The notes beneath the pieces were generated by a model. That model was not told where the DNA came from, made no database searches, and was given only the letters and a program-made list of their open reading frames with translations. Shown piece by piece: positions 12,953 through 20,734 of a stretch of 20,778 nt of DNA (its first letter is position 1; each line of letters begins with the position of its first letter). Both the position numbers and the translations under genes were made by a program. Source of the DNA: Bog-473 sp036502025 (GTDB lineage Bacteria; Actinomycetota; Acidimicrobiia; Acidimicrobiales; RAAP-2). The stretch covers positions 1-20,778 of the forward strand of contig DASXZJ010000040.1 in assembly GCA_036502025.1 (NCBI GenBank), read 5' to 3'.

Positions 12953-14317
12953 CTACTCGGTCAGTTCCAGGATCTCCTCAGCAACGCGCTCGCCGGAGCG
13001 CACCGCACCGTCCATGGATCCATAGGACACCGCGGCAGTCTCGGTGCCGGCCCAGTGCAGGCGACCGACCGGCTCGCGGAGCTTGCGGCCGTATTGGGTC
13101 AGGACGCCGGTCGGGAAATGACCCATCGAGCACCCGCGCGTCCACTGCTCCTCGGCCCAGTTCTGCTCGAGGATGTCTATTGGCTTAGCCGCCTTTGGAC
13201 CGAATCGTGTGGTCAACATGGTCAGCATGACGGCCTGACGACCCTCGCGGGTCATCTGTGCGAGCTTTCGGGCCCGGGGCCCGGCGCAGTAGGTGGCCAT
13301 GACTCCCTCTGCGTGCCCCGGCTGTGTCGTATCGAGGGAGATCTCGATCTCATCGTCGGTGGCGACCGAGTTGCCCGAGACGCCGTCGTTGCGCCAGAAG
13401 GGTTCCTCGTAGATCGCCACGGCCTTGAGCTCGGTGCCGGCTGGGACCTGGTGGATGAGGAGGACGTGATCGGCCGGGAGGACCGGATCGAACTGGATCC
13501 CGGCCGCCAGGGCCCGGGGGAGCGCCATGACGAGGCGGCGTGCCGTCACCGTCGCTTTGAAGCTCTTCACCTCGACGGCTTCTCTGGTCTGGGTCACGGA
13601 CTGGACCGGAGTTTCGAGGAGGACCGCATCACCCAGGGCGGCGGCCATGGCGATGGGGACCGCCTGGACGCCGCCTTCGAACTGCTCGTGCTGGTAGCCG
13701 CCCTCAATGTTCATCAGCGATTCGATCCCACCGGACGAGCGGACGAGGAAGAGCCAGTTGAGGAGCGAGACCTCGGAGAGCTCGGCCGCGAAGCACGCCC
13801 GTATGGTCGCCTCGATGAGGTCGCGGGCCAGCCGGGTCGGCACGTGCACCGGCGTGAGCCAGGAGCGGCACGATTGGGCGTCCCACTCGAGCGCCTTCGC
13901 GGCGTCCCAGGGGGCATCGACCGGGAGCGTCTTGGCCATGGCGTTCATCCGGGAGATCGCCTGGGCCGCGCTCAGGAGCGCCACCGGGCTGATGCGGGGG
14001 ATGTCCCCCTTGTAGCGACGGACCTTGCCGCCGGTGGCGAGGACATTGTCGCCCCGCACGTTGGTGGGGAACACCGAGACCCCCATCTCCTTGGTTAGTT
14101 CGTGCATCCGGTCGTGCTCGGGCCCGATGAAGCACGCGCCCATGTCGACGGGCACCCCGGTCGTGCTGGTGCGGGTCCACAACCTCCCGCCCACCCGGTC
14201 GCGGGCCTCGAGGACCACCACCGACTTCCCGGCCTGGGTCAGGAGCCGGGCCGCCATGAGCCCGGCCAGCCCGGCTCCCACGACACAGACGTCAGCTTCG
14301 ATCCGCGTGCTCGGCAT
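12953..14317 (-). CDS. Flavin monoamine oxidase family protein
   Basis: The 454-residue enzyme begins with the FAD fingerprint VVGAGLAGLMAARLL (Gly14, Gly16, Gly19), followed by LEARDRVGGRLWT. Its C-terminal part, RGCSMGHFPTGVLTQYGRKL and HWAGTETA, closely follows the human MAO pattern (GGCYTTYFPPGILTQYGR, FAGTETA). Cys396 falls exactly where MAO-A/B attach FAD covalently, so a cysteinyl-FAD is likely. The reaction expected is oxidation of a primary amine to aldehyde with release of ammonia and hydrogen peroxide. There is no signal peptide. ATG 14317 is chosen because AGGAGG lies 7 nt upstream (14325-14330). It diverges from a TetR gene and an aldehyde dehydrogenase that would take the aldehyde product, so I infer an amine-to-acid pathway. 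Which amine (putrescine, tyramine, phenethylamine or other) cannot be told. Confidence 0.92.
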   Translation of the reverse strand: MPSTRIEADVCVVGAGLAGLMAARLLTQAGKSVVVLEARDRVGGRLWTRTSTTGVPVDMGACFIGPEHDRMHELTKEMGVSVFPTNVRGDNVLATGGKVRRYKGDIPRISPVALLSAAQAISRMNAMAKTLPVDAPWDAAKALEWDAQSCRSWLTPVHVPTRLARDLIEATIRACFAAELSEVSLLNWLFLVRSSGGIESLMNIEGGYQHEQFEGGVQAVPIAMAAALGDAVLLETPVQSVTQTREAVEVKSFKATVTARRLVMALPRALAAGIQFDPVLPADHVLLIHQVPAGTELKAVAIYEEPFWRNDGVSGNSVATDDEIEISLDTTQPGHAEGVMATYCAGPRARKLAQMTREGRQAVMLTMLTTRFGPKAAKPIDILEQNWAEEQWTRGCSMGHFPTGVLTQYGRKLREPVGRLHWAGTETAAVSYGSMDGAVRSGERVAEEILELTE

Positions 14318-14324
14318 GGCCAGG

Positions 14325-14330
14325 CCTCCT
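14325..14330 (-). promoter_or_regulatory. Ribosome binding site that fixes the amine oxidase start
   Basis: AGGAGG on the minus strand, 7 nt before ATG 14317. It excludes the longer in-frame reading that would begin beyond the TetR start and cross the operator. Confidence 0.8.
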
Positions 14331-14347
14331 CGGTTTGGAGTAGAGTA

Positions 14348-14368
14348 ACATGCGTGCGGCCCGCATGT
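14348..14368. promoter_or_regulatory. Probable TetR operator (inverted repeat ACATGCG / CGCATGT)
   Basis: Two perfect 7 bp arms, ACATGCG and CGCATGT, are separated by 7 bp and lie in the 65 bp between the divergent oxidase and TetR starts. Size, symmetry and placement fit a TetR-family operator that controls both directions, including autoregulation. GGAGG for the TetR gene follows at 14374-14378. Confidence 0.68.
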
Positions 14369-14382
14369 AAATTGGAGGTGCA

Positions 14383-14991
14383 GTGACCGGTCCGGGTGCG
14401 ACAAGGCCTCGTGAGACCCAGGTGGCCCGCTCGGCCCGGACCCGGGCGGCCCTGCTCAAAGCGGCCCGGGAGCTCTTCGCCCGGGACGGCTTTGCCCAGA
14501 CGGGCCGCGAGGAGATCGCGGAGCGGGCCGGGGTCACCCGGGGCGCGCTGTACCACCACTTCGCTTCGAAGACCGAGGTGGCGGCGGCCGTCGTGGAGGA
14601 GCTCGAAGCGGAGCTGGTGGACCTGGTCGTGGCGGCCGCCCGCGGGGGAGCGGGTGGGCGCGAGCAGCTGCACCGGGGCTGTCGGGCCTATATGGACGCC
14701 TGTGCCGACCCGACCATGGCCCGCATCCTCGCCGATGCTCCCGCGGTACTCGGGCTGGAAGCCTGCCGTGCCCTGGACGCCGCGTCCTGCGTGCCCTTGT
14801 TGGTGGAGTTCTTCGCCCGGGCGCTGGCCGAAGGCATCGAGGTCCCGGGTGACCCCAGGGTGGCCGCCACCCTGCTGCTCGGGATGCTCAACGAGGCGGC
14901 CGCCCTTGTTGCCGCTTCCCCCGACGACGTGGCGCTCCGGCGCCGGGTCTCGGCGAGCGTGGACGTCTTCCTCACCAAGCTCTTCGGGTGA
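14383..14991 (+). CDS. TetR family transcriptional regulator
   Basis: The 202-residue protein has the N-terminal TetR helix-turn-helix at about 24-68: LLKAARELFARDGFAQTGREEIAERAGVTRGALYHHFASK, with the typical YHHF and SK near its end. The rest is the helical ligand-binding domain, too variable to name a ligand. GTG 14383 has GGAGG 4 nt upstream. The operator-like repeat immediately before the gene and the divergent amine oxidase indicate that it represses both itself with the downstream aldehyde dehydrogenase and the oxidase, released by an amine or aldehyde of the pathway. That ligand is inference. Confidence 0.92.
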   Translation: MTGPGATRPRETQVARSARTRAALLKAARELFARDGFAQTGREEIAERAGVTRGALYHHFASKTEVAAAVVEELEAELVDLVVAAARGGAGGREQLHRGCRAYMDACADPTMARILADAPAVLGLEACRALDAASCVPLLVEFFARALAEGIEVPGDPRVAATLLLGMLNEAAALVAASPDDVALRRRVSASVDVFLTKLFG

Positions 14992-15000
14992 CCGGGTCAC
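14988..15000. promoter_or_regulatory. Palindrome at the TetR stop codon
   Basis: GTGACC and GGTCAC flank a single G and overlap the TetR stop codon. It could be a second operator ahead of the aldehyde dehydrogenase gene or chance; it does not resemble the ACATGCG repeat. Confidence 0.25.
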
Positions 15001-15100
15001 GATTGAGCCGAGGCGGCGCGTCTGGGAGGATGGCTGCCGGGTCCAATCGCGACTCCAGCGGAGGAGAACGCCTCATCCGCACAGAATCGATCGGAGTGCC

Positions 15101-16546
15101 ATGGCTGACTTTGTGATGACCGTCGCCGGCGAGTCCATGCCCACCGCCGCAACCTTCGGGGTGAAGAATCCGGCCACGGGCGAGGTGTTCGCCGAAGCTC
15201 CCGAATGCACCAGAGAGCAGCTCGATGCTGCCTTCGACGCCGCCGCCAAAGCCGGCCGGGACTGGAAGATCGACGAGGCGGCCCGGCGCGCCACCCTGCT
15301 CAGGGTGGCCGACGTCCTCATGGCCTCGGCCGGCGACATCGCCCCCGTGCTCACGTCCGAGCAGGGCAAGCCGTTGGCTGAAGCCGGCGTCGAGGTCTTC
15401 GCCGCGGCCATCTGGTGCCAGTACTTCGCCAACCTCGAGACACCGCCACAGGTGATCCAGGACGACGACACCGCGTTCGTCGAGGTCGTCCGCCGGCCTC
15501 TCGGCGTGGTGGCGGCGATCACCCCGTGGAACTTTCCCCTGACCCTGGCCTTCTGGAAGATCGCCCCGGCGCTGTTGGCGGGCAACACGATGGTGCTCAA
15601 GCCGTCACCGTTCACGCCCCTGTCCACCCTCAAGGTGGCCGAAGTGCTCCGCGACGTCCTCCCTCCGGGCGTGGTCAACGTGGTCAGCGGGGGCGACGAG
15701 TTGGGTGCGTGGATGACCAGCCACCCGGTGCCCCGCAAGATCAGCTTCACGGGGTCGATCGAGACGGGGAAGAAGGTGGCGATGTCCGCCGCGCCCGATC
15801 TAAAACGGGTGACGCTCGAGCTGGGTGGCAATGACCCGGCCATCGTCCTCGACGACGCCGACCCGGCGACCGTGGCCACCGCGATCTTCGCGGGAGCCTT
15901 CAACAACAACGGACAGGTCTGCTCGGCCATCAAGCGCGTGTACGTCCCCGAAGCGATGTACGACGACGTCGTGGACGCGCTGGCTTCGCACGCCAAGGCC
16001 GTCAAGGTGGGCGACGGGACCGATCCCGATTCCAAGCTCGGCCCCATCAACAACGAGCCGCAGTACGAGCGGGTCAAGGAGCTGGTAGCCGACGCCCTGG
16101 CGCAGGGAGCTCGTGCCGCATCGGGCGGCAAGGCGATGGACCGTCCCGGGTACTTCTTCGAGCCAACCATCCTGGCCGGCCTGGCCGACGGAACTCGCAT
16201 CGTCGATGAGGAGCAGTTCGGCCCCGCCTTGCCCGTCATCTCCTACCGCAACGAGGGCGACGCCATCGACCGGGCCAACGCCACCCACTTCGGGCTCTCG
16301 GGCTCGGTGTGGAGTGCCGACTCCGATCGGGCCGCCGCGGTGGCCGCCCAGCTCGAGTGCGGTACGGCGTGGGTGAACACGCACCTGGCGCTGTCGCCGC
16401 AGCAGCCGTTCGGCGGCTTCAAGTGGAGCGGGCTCGGAGTCGAGAACGGTCCGTGGGGCTTGGCCGAGTTCACCGAGTTCCAGGCCATGCACCGCTCGAA
16501 GGCAGCCAACGGCCTCAACGTCAGCACGGCCGGTCTGGTCTCCTAG
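15101..16546 (+). CDS. NAD(P)-dependent aldehyde dehydrogenase
   Basis: The 481-residue enzyme has the full set of family motifs: ITPWNFPL (cofactor and oxyanion Asn), the general base Glu240 in VTLELGGNDP, the nucleophile Cys274 in NNNGQVCSAIKR, and EEQFGPALPV plus PFGGFKWSG near the end. Length is standard for the superfamily. ATG 15101 has CGGAG 5 nt upstream; the frame is open far upstream, but that part lies within the TetR gene in another frame. It follows the TetR gene by 109 nt and likely shares its transcript. The reaction is oxidation of an aldehyde to the carboxylic acid; beside an amine oxidase, the aldehyde is probably that released by the oxidase. It could equally be a semialdehyde dehydrogenase of another route. 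Confidence 0.93.
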   Translation: MADFVMTVAGESMPTAATFGVKNPATGEVFAEAPECTREQLDAAFDAAAKAGRDWKIDEAARRATLLRVADVLMASAGDIAPVLTSEQGKPLAEAGVEVFAAAIWCQYFANLETPPQVIQDDDTAFVEVVRRPLGVVAAITPWNFPLTLAFWKIAPALLAGNTMVLKPSPFTPLSTLKVAEVLRDVLPPGVVNVVSGGDELGAWMTSHPVPRKISFTGSIETGKKVAMSAAPDLKRVTLELGGNDPAIVLDDADPATVATAIFAGAFNNNGQVCSAIKRVYVPEAMYDDVVDALASHAKAVKVGDGTDPDSKLGPINNEPQYERVKELVADALAQGARAASGGKAMDRPGYFFEPTILAGLADGTRIVDEEQFGPALPVISYRNEGDAIDRANATHFGLSGSVWSADSDRAAAVAAQLECGTAWVNTHLALSPQQPFGGFKWSGLGVENGPWGLAEFTEFQAMHRSKAANGLNVSTAGLVS

Positions 16547-16556
16547 CGACCTTCCG

Positions 16557-17270
16557 CTACGAGGCGGTCGTGGGCGTGGCCGCGGCGTGATCCGTCTTCA
16601 GGAAGTTCGAGATCTGCCGCAGATCCGACCGGGCCTGCTTGATGTCGTTGCGCGCTGTCTGATCGGCTAACCGTTCGGTGGAGAGCAGCGCGTGGTTGGC
16701 GTTCCACTGGGTCGGCGTGTAGCCCAGGGCGGTCGGGGAGATGCCTGACGCCGCATTGGTGGCTGCGCTGATCTGCGCGTTCAGGTCGGTGATCAGTGGA
16801 TCGAGGGTGCCCTCATTGGACGAACTCACGCGTGCGGCCGCTTTGGCGGAGTCGGCCGTCAGCGTGGGGACCGAGCCGTTGATGATGCCGTCACCGTCGG
16901 CGGCCAGGCGGGCCGCGGGCAGGACGAGGGCCAGGACCCGGAAGTTGGTGAAGATCGTCGACGCATCGGCCTGGGCGGCCGAGACCGTCGTGTCGGCCGC
17001 GATCTTCTGACCGAGCGCCTGGAGAGGCGCAATGCCGTTCTGCAGGTACGCCGTGAGGGTGGCCGCCCCGGAGCCGAGGTTCTTGGCTGCGCTGACCCTG
17101 GCCATCGCCGCGTTGAGGTCGTTCACCCTGAGGGTGATGGCGGTCGCAGCCTTGGCCTGGACACTCGAGAGGCTCACCGGCGCGGCCGCGCCGGCGGACG
17201 TGGCCAGGCCAACCAGCACCGCCACCGAGGTGACTGCTACTGCGCCGACACGGATGGTGGTCTTGGACAT
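16557..17270 (-). CDS. Secreted helical protein of unknown function
   Basis: The 237-residue protein starts with a clear Sec signal peptide: basic MSKTTIRVG, a hydrophobic core to about residue 24 and a likely cleavage after AGAAA near residue 31. The mature part is Ala/Leu-rich, without cysteine, and looks entirely helical, with repeated amphipathic stretches such as VNDLNAAMARVSAAKNL, LQALGQKIAAD and RNDIKQARSDLRQI. I recall similar hypothetical proteins in actinobacteria but no named domain. ATG 17270 has AGGAGG 4 nt upstream. It diverges from an OmpR-type regulator and its kinase, which suggests that it is either a target of that system or a partner of the sensor outside the cell. Its stop faces the aldehyde dehydrogenase stop with only 10 nt between. 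Confidence 0.8.
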   Translation of the reverse strand: MSKTTIRVGAVAVTSVAVLVGLATSAGAAAPVSLSSVQAKAATAITLRVNDLNAAMARVSAAKNLGSGAATLTAYLQNGIAPLQALGQKIAADTTVSAAQADASTIFTNFRVLALVLPAARLAADGDGIINGSVPTLTADSAKAAARVSSSNEGTLDPLITDLNAQISAATNAASGISPTALGYTPTQWNANHALLSTERLADQTARNDIKQARSDLRQISNFLKTDHAAATPTTAS

Positions 17271-17359
17271 CGGTCCTCCTCTGGTCGGGTCACCTGGTGT
17301 GGCCGCGGGCCTGTCGTCACATGGTGGGCGGGCGCCGTGATCTGGATGTTCGGCAAACA

Positions 17360-17379
17360 TGAGGGTTCTGTGAGGGCTC
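17360..17379. promoter_or_regulatory. Direct repeat TGAGGGNTC with 11 bp period, candidate OmpR-type binding site
   Basis: TGAGGGTTC at 17360-17368 and TGAGGGCTC at 17371-17379 stand in tandem, 11 bp from start to start, within the 154 bp between the secreted protein gene and the regulator gene. OmpR/PhoB-type regulators typically bind tandem half-sites with this spacing, so it may be the autoregulatory site that also controls the secreted protein. Confidence 0.5.
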
Positions 17380-17424
17380 GCCGTTTCCCGCCATTGCCGG
17401 TGTGCGAAGTGCCAGGCTTAGGAG

Positions 17425-18102
17425 GTGAGCACGGAGTCCGGCACCGTCGTCGTCATTGAGGACGATCCGCATATCGCGGACCTGGTCGACCTGTACCTCC
17501 GACGGGAGGGCTTTCGCGTCCTGTTGGCAGGGGACGGCGAGCATGGACTGGCATTGGTCAAGCAGGCGAGCCCGTGGGTCGTCATTCTCGACGTCGGACT
17601 GCCGGGCGAAAAGGACGGCTTCGACGTCTGCCGGGAGATCCGGGCCAAGGGTAATTTGCCGCTTCTCTTCTTGACCGCCCGCGACGACGAGGTCGACCGC
17701 ATTCTCGGCCTGGAGCTGGGCGCTGACGACTACCTGACCAAGCCCTTCTCGCCGCGTGAACTGGTGGCTCGGGTCAGGGCGATCCTCCGCCGGACGCGGG
17801 ATGCCGGCGTAGAGCAGGACATCGTCGTCGTCGGTGAGCTGGAGGTCGACCTCCGGCGACGCGAGGTGCGCCTGGCCGGCGAAGTGGTTGCCCTCACCAC
17901 CCGCGAATTCGACCTGCTCGCGTTTCTGTCGATCAACACCGGTCTGGCCCTGTCGCGCCAGCAGCTCCTCGACGGGGTCTGGGGCTCGGACTGGTACGGC
18001 GACGAGCGCACGGTTGACGTCCACGTCGCGCAGCTCCGGAAGAAGGTGGGCGACGAGCTTCCCCTGGCCACGGTCTGGGGCGTCGGGTACCGGTTCGGCT
18101 GA
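17425..18102 (+). CDS. OmpR/PhoB-family response regulator
   Basis: The 225-residue protein has a receiver with acidic pair around residues 13-14 (IEDD), phospho-acceptor Asp56 in VILDVGLPG and Lys106 in YLTKPFSP, then a winged helix-turn-helix at about 128-225 (TTREFDLLAFL, ERTVDVHVAQLRKKVG, VWGVGYRFG). All key residues are present. The start is odd: GTG 17425 overlaps its own AGGAGG-like sequence, an in-frame TAG lies two codons upstream, and no other usual start codon occurs before the receiver begins. Either the transcript is leaderless or the ribosome site works in an unusual position. The kinase gene follows after 27 nt. Confidence 0.93.
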   Translation: MSTESGTVVVIEDDPHIADLVDLYLRREGFRVLLAGDGEHGLALVKQASPWVVILDVGLPGEKDGFDVCREIRAKGNLPLLFLTARDDEVDRILGLELGADDYLTKPFSPRELVARVRAILRRTRDAGVEQDIVVVGELEVDLRRREVRLAGEVVALTTREFDLLAFLSINTGLALSRQQLLDGVWGSDWYGDERTVDVHVAQLRKKVGDELPLATVWGVGYRFG

Positions 18103-18129
18103 ATCGATGCGGATGCGGGAGGTGATCTC

Positions 18130-19503
18130 GTGCGGCGGCGGCTGATGCTCGCCTTTGTGGGCCTGGTGGCGGTCGTGCTGGTGATCGCCGGCGCCGGCAG
18201 CCTCATCCTGACCCGCAACGCGGCGCGGAACCAGGCCACCACCCAGCTGGTCGCTGAAGTCAAGGCTCTGACTTCCGCCAAGAGCGGTTCGCAGTCGCTG
18301 GCCGTGCTGCGCGCGGTTCGCAAGACCCTTCGTCTGGAGGACGCCGTGTTCATACGGGTCACGGCGTTCGGGACGATCCCCAACCTGCCGACCGACCTCA
18401 CCCAGTCGGATCTGAATCCTCAGGGACTGCTGAACGGTCAGACGGTCTCGGGCCGCGATGGCAGCCTGGTGTTCGCGGCATCGCCGGTCCAGCTCACGGC
18501 GACCGAGCGCGCCCGGCTGAAGCTGCGGGGTCAGGTGGCCGTTGTCTTCACGCGCCAGGTGGGTGATCTGGGTCCGAGTTGGGGCTATTTCATCGCCGCC
18601 GGGGGTGCCGCGCTCCTGATCGCTGCGCTGATGGCATGGCAGGTGAGCCGGCGGATGTCGCGCCCGTTGATCGACGCGATGGAGGCCACCGGACGGATCG
18701 CCTCGGGGGATCTCGACAGCCGAGTGCAAATACGTGAAGGCGACTACTCGGAGTTCTCCTCGCTCGGACGATCCATCAACGAAATGGCCCAGCGGCTGGA
18801 AGATGGCCGAGCCCGGGAACGGCACCTGCTGCTCTCGGTGTCCCACGACCTCCGCACCCCGCTCACCTCCATTCGCGGTTTCGCCGAAGCCATCGCGGAC
18901 GGCGCCATTGACGACACCGGCCAAGCGGCCGCCGTGATCATCGCCGAGTCGCGCCGGCTGGAGCGCCTGGTGGGTGACCTGCTGGATCTGACCAAGCTCG
19001 AGGCGAAGCAGCTCTCCATGCACATCCGCCCGACTGACGGGGCGGAAGTGGTCGCGACGACCGCCGAAGGGTTTCGCCCGCTGGCCGAGAAGAACGGGCT
19101 CAGCCTCACCGTCCGCCTGCCGCCCGAACGCGTCCCCGACATCGCCGTCGATCCTGACCGGCTGGCGCAGATCCTGGCCAATCTCATTGAGAACGCCATG
19201 GTCTTCGCCCGCTCGTCAGTTGACGTGTCACTGTTCGATTCCGATGGCTCAGCCGGGAACCGAGGGCAGGCGATCGTGGTGGCCGACGACGGGCCGGGGA
19301 TCGCCCCCGGCGACCTCACCCGAGTCTTCGAGCGCTTCTACCGAGCTGACCGCGGTCCGAACCGTCACATCGGCTCGGGATTAGGCCTGGCCATCGTGGC
19401 CGAGTTGGCGGCGGCCATGTCGGCCGACGTGCGGGCGGAGTCGCCCGTCGATGCCAACGGTGGTTCACGCTTCGTGGTGACCGTCGCTCAACCGCTGATG
19501 TAG
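18130..19503 (+). CDS. Sensor histidine kinase (HAMP, HisKA)
   Basis: The 457-residue kinase has a first membrane helix at about 5-28, an extracellular domain of about 125 residues, a second helix at about 152-172, a HAMP domain (about 173-226; RPLIDAMEATGRIASGDL), a HisKA domain with phospho-acceptor His239 in SVSHDLRTPLTSIRG, and an ATPase domain with the N box LANLIENA, DDGPGI and GSGLGLAIV. It is a classic partner for the OmpR-type regulator before it. GTG 18130 has GGGAGG 7 nt upstream. The short extracellular domain shows no named fold; the secreted helical protein encoded upstream on the other strand could be what it responds to or controls. The gene ends 22 nt before the convergent transposase gene. 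Confidence 0.94.
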   Translation: MRRRLMLAFVGLVAVVLVIAGAGSLILTRNAARNQATTQLVAEVKALTSAKSGSQSLAVLRAVRKTLRLEDAVFIRVTAFGTIPNLPTDLTQSDLNPQGLLNGQTVSGRDGSLVFAASPVQLTATERARLKLRGQVAVVFTRQVGDLGPSWGYFIAAGGAALLIAALMAWQVSRRMSRPLIDAMEATGRIASGDLDSRVQIREGDYSEFSSLGRSINEMAQRLEDGRARERHLLLSVSHDLRTPLTSIRGFAEAIADGAIDDTGQAAAVIIAESRRLERLVGDLLDLTKLEAKQLSMHIRPTDGAEVVATTAEGFRPLAEKNGLSLTVRLPPERVPDIAVDPDRLAQILANLIENAMVFARSSVDVSLFDSDGSAGNRGQAIVVADDGPGIAPGDLTRVFERFYRADRGPNRHIGSGLGLAIVAELAAAMSADVRAESPVDANGGSRFVVTVAQPLM

Positions 19504-19525
19504 CGCCGGACTACCCGCTAAGTGC

Positions 19526-20734
19526 TCACCGATTGACTGATTGCGCAATCGTGTAGTTCCAGTCGCCGTGGAACTTGTGCGGCGTGAGTGGCACTGCGGC
19601 CAGTTCGGCCGCACCGACCTTGGTGCCGGTCTCGTAGTAGTTGAGGTCTTCTTCGGCCCTGATCTTGAGTCCCGTGGCCGTGGTCGTATTCGAGATGAGC
19701 TCGACGATGGTGCGATAGGAGACGAGGGGACGACCGCGCCAGTTCATCGAGATGAAGCTGAACATGCGGTGTTCGATCTTGTTCCACTTCGAGGTGCCCG
19801 GCGGGTAGTGCACCACGGTGATCTCGAGGCCGGTCTCCTCAGCCAGCTTGGCCAGTTCGACCTTCCAGAGTTTGAGGCGGTAGCCGTTGGACCCACCGGC
19901 GTCAGCGGTGACCAAGAGCTTGGTGGCGTCGGGGAAGCGAGGCTGTCCCATCGAGTACCACCAGCGCCTGATGGCCTCGACGGCGAAGGAGGCCGTATCG
20001 GCGGTATCGCCGACCGAGACCCAGCCCTCGTCGTTGGCCAGGTCGTAGACCCCGTAGGGAACGGCTCGACCCAGCTCCTTGTCGATGAAGTCATGGGTCT
20101 TGGTGCGCGTCGGATCGCCGGTGGGGTGCCACTCGACCCCACCGTTGGAGAACTCGCCCACCAGCTCCTTCTTCTTGGTGTCGACGCTGATGACCGGTTG
20201 ACCCGCCTTCATGAAACGGTCCACTTCCTTGTTGAGGTAGTTGAACTGGGCGTCTCGGTCAGGGTGGGCGGCGCCCTCCTTCTGTTTGGATGGGGCCTGG
20301 AGCGAGTAGCCGATGGAGCGCAGGATCCGCCCGACCGTATCGTCGGTGATCTTGAAGCCCTGGCGCACCAGCTCTTGGGCCAGGTTGCCCGTCGACTTGG
20401 AAGTCCAGCGCAGATGCGACATCGGGTTGCCCCGGGTGCCCGGGTACACCAGCTCGTCGAGCGCTTCGAGCAGGCCGGGCTGCTTGTCTTCTGACTTGAT
20501 GTCGCCACCACCAACCGCGCGCTGGCGTTCTGAGGGCTCGAGACCTTCACGCACTTCTCGTTCGGCCTTGATCACCGTGTTGCGGCTCATGCCCGAGGCG
20601 TCAGCCACCGCGCTTTTGCCACCGCGTCCGAGCGCCTCGGCCATCGCGCCGGCCACCACACGGCGTTGCAGCTCGTTCAGATGGGGCAGGACTACGTCGA
20701 AGAATCGCGCGAGCTCATCTCGACTGGCCTCCAC
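19526..20734 (-). CDS. ISAzo13-family DDE transposase
   Basis: The 402-residue protein has an N-terminal helix-turn-helix-like part (about 20-65; GGKSAVADASGMSRNTVIKA), a second helical DNA-binding part (RWTSKSTGNLAQEL, ITDDTVGRIL) and an RNase H-like catalytic domain with Asp185 (ISVDTKKKELVGEF), Asp278 (LLVTADAGGSNG) and Glu321 (NKIEHRMFSF) as the likely DDE triad. The wording SVDTKKKELVGEF and the WNKIEHRMFSFIS motif are those of ISAzo13-like transposases. Length is normal and no frameshift is seen, so it may be active. GTG 20734 is chosen because an in-frame stop lies a few codons upstream. It cuts off whatever followed the kinase operon. Confidence 0.88.
   Translation of the reverse strand: MEASRDELARFFDVVLPHLNELQRRVVAGAMAEALGRGGKSAVADASGMSRNTVIKAEREVREGLEPSERQRAVGGGDIKSEDKQPGLLEALDELVYPGTRGNPMSHLRWTSKSTGNLAQELVRQGFKITDDTVGRILRSIGYSLQAPSKQKEGAAHPDRDAQFNYLNKEVDRFMKAGQPVISVDTKKKELVGEFSNGGVEWHPTGDPTRTKTHDFIDKELGRAVPYGVYDLANDEGWVSVGDTADTASFAVEAIRRWWYSMGQPRFPDATKLLVTADAGGSNGYRLKLWKVELAKLAEETGLEITVVHYPPGTSKWNKIEHRMFSFISMNWRGRPLVSYRTIVELISNTTTATGLKIRAEEDLNYYETGTKVGAAELAAVPLTPHKFHGDWNYTIAQSVNR
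19539..19550. repeat. Perfect 12 bp palindrome in the IS left end
   Basis: GATTGCGCAATC reads the same on both strands and lies within the last codons of the transposase gene next to the probable left inverted repeat. It may be part of the transposase recognition end. Confidence 0.35.

Noticed and set aside
13055..14098. Open frame antisense to the amine oxidase
   Set aside because: Composition typical of a shadow frame, no ribosome site and no motif, whereas the opposite strand has strong FAD and MAO signatures.
14396..15100. N-terminal extension of the aldehyde dehydrogenase frame across the TetR gene
   Set aside because: It overlaps a clear TetR gene out of frame; ATG 15101 has a ribosome site and gives the normal family length.
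17317..19023. Open frame of 568 codons antisense to the OmpR-type regulator and kinase
   Set aside because: No recognisable domain and it spans two clear genes plus their intergenic space; antisense artefact of GC-rich codons.
19541..20494. Open frame antisense to the transposase
   Set aside because: Val/Gly-rich without domain; the transposase on the other strand has a complete DDE triad.
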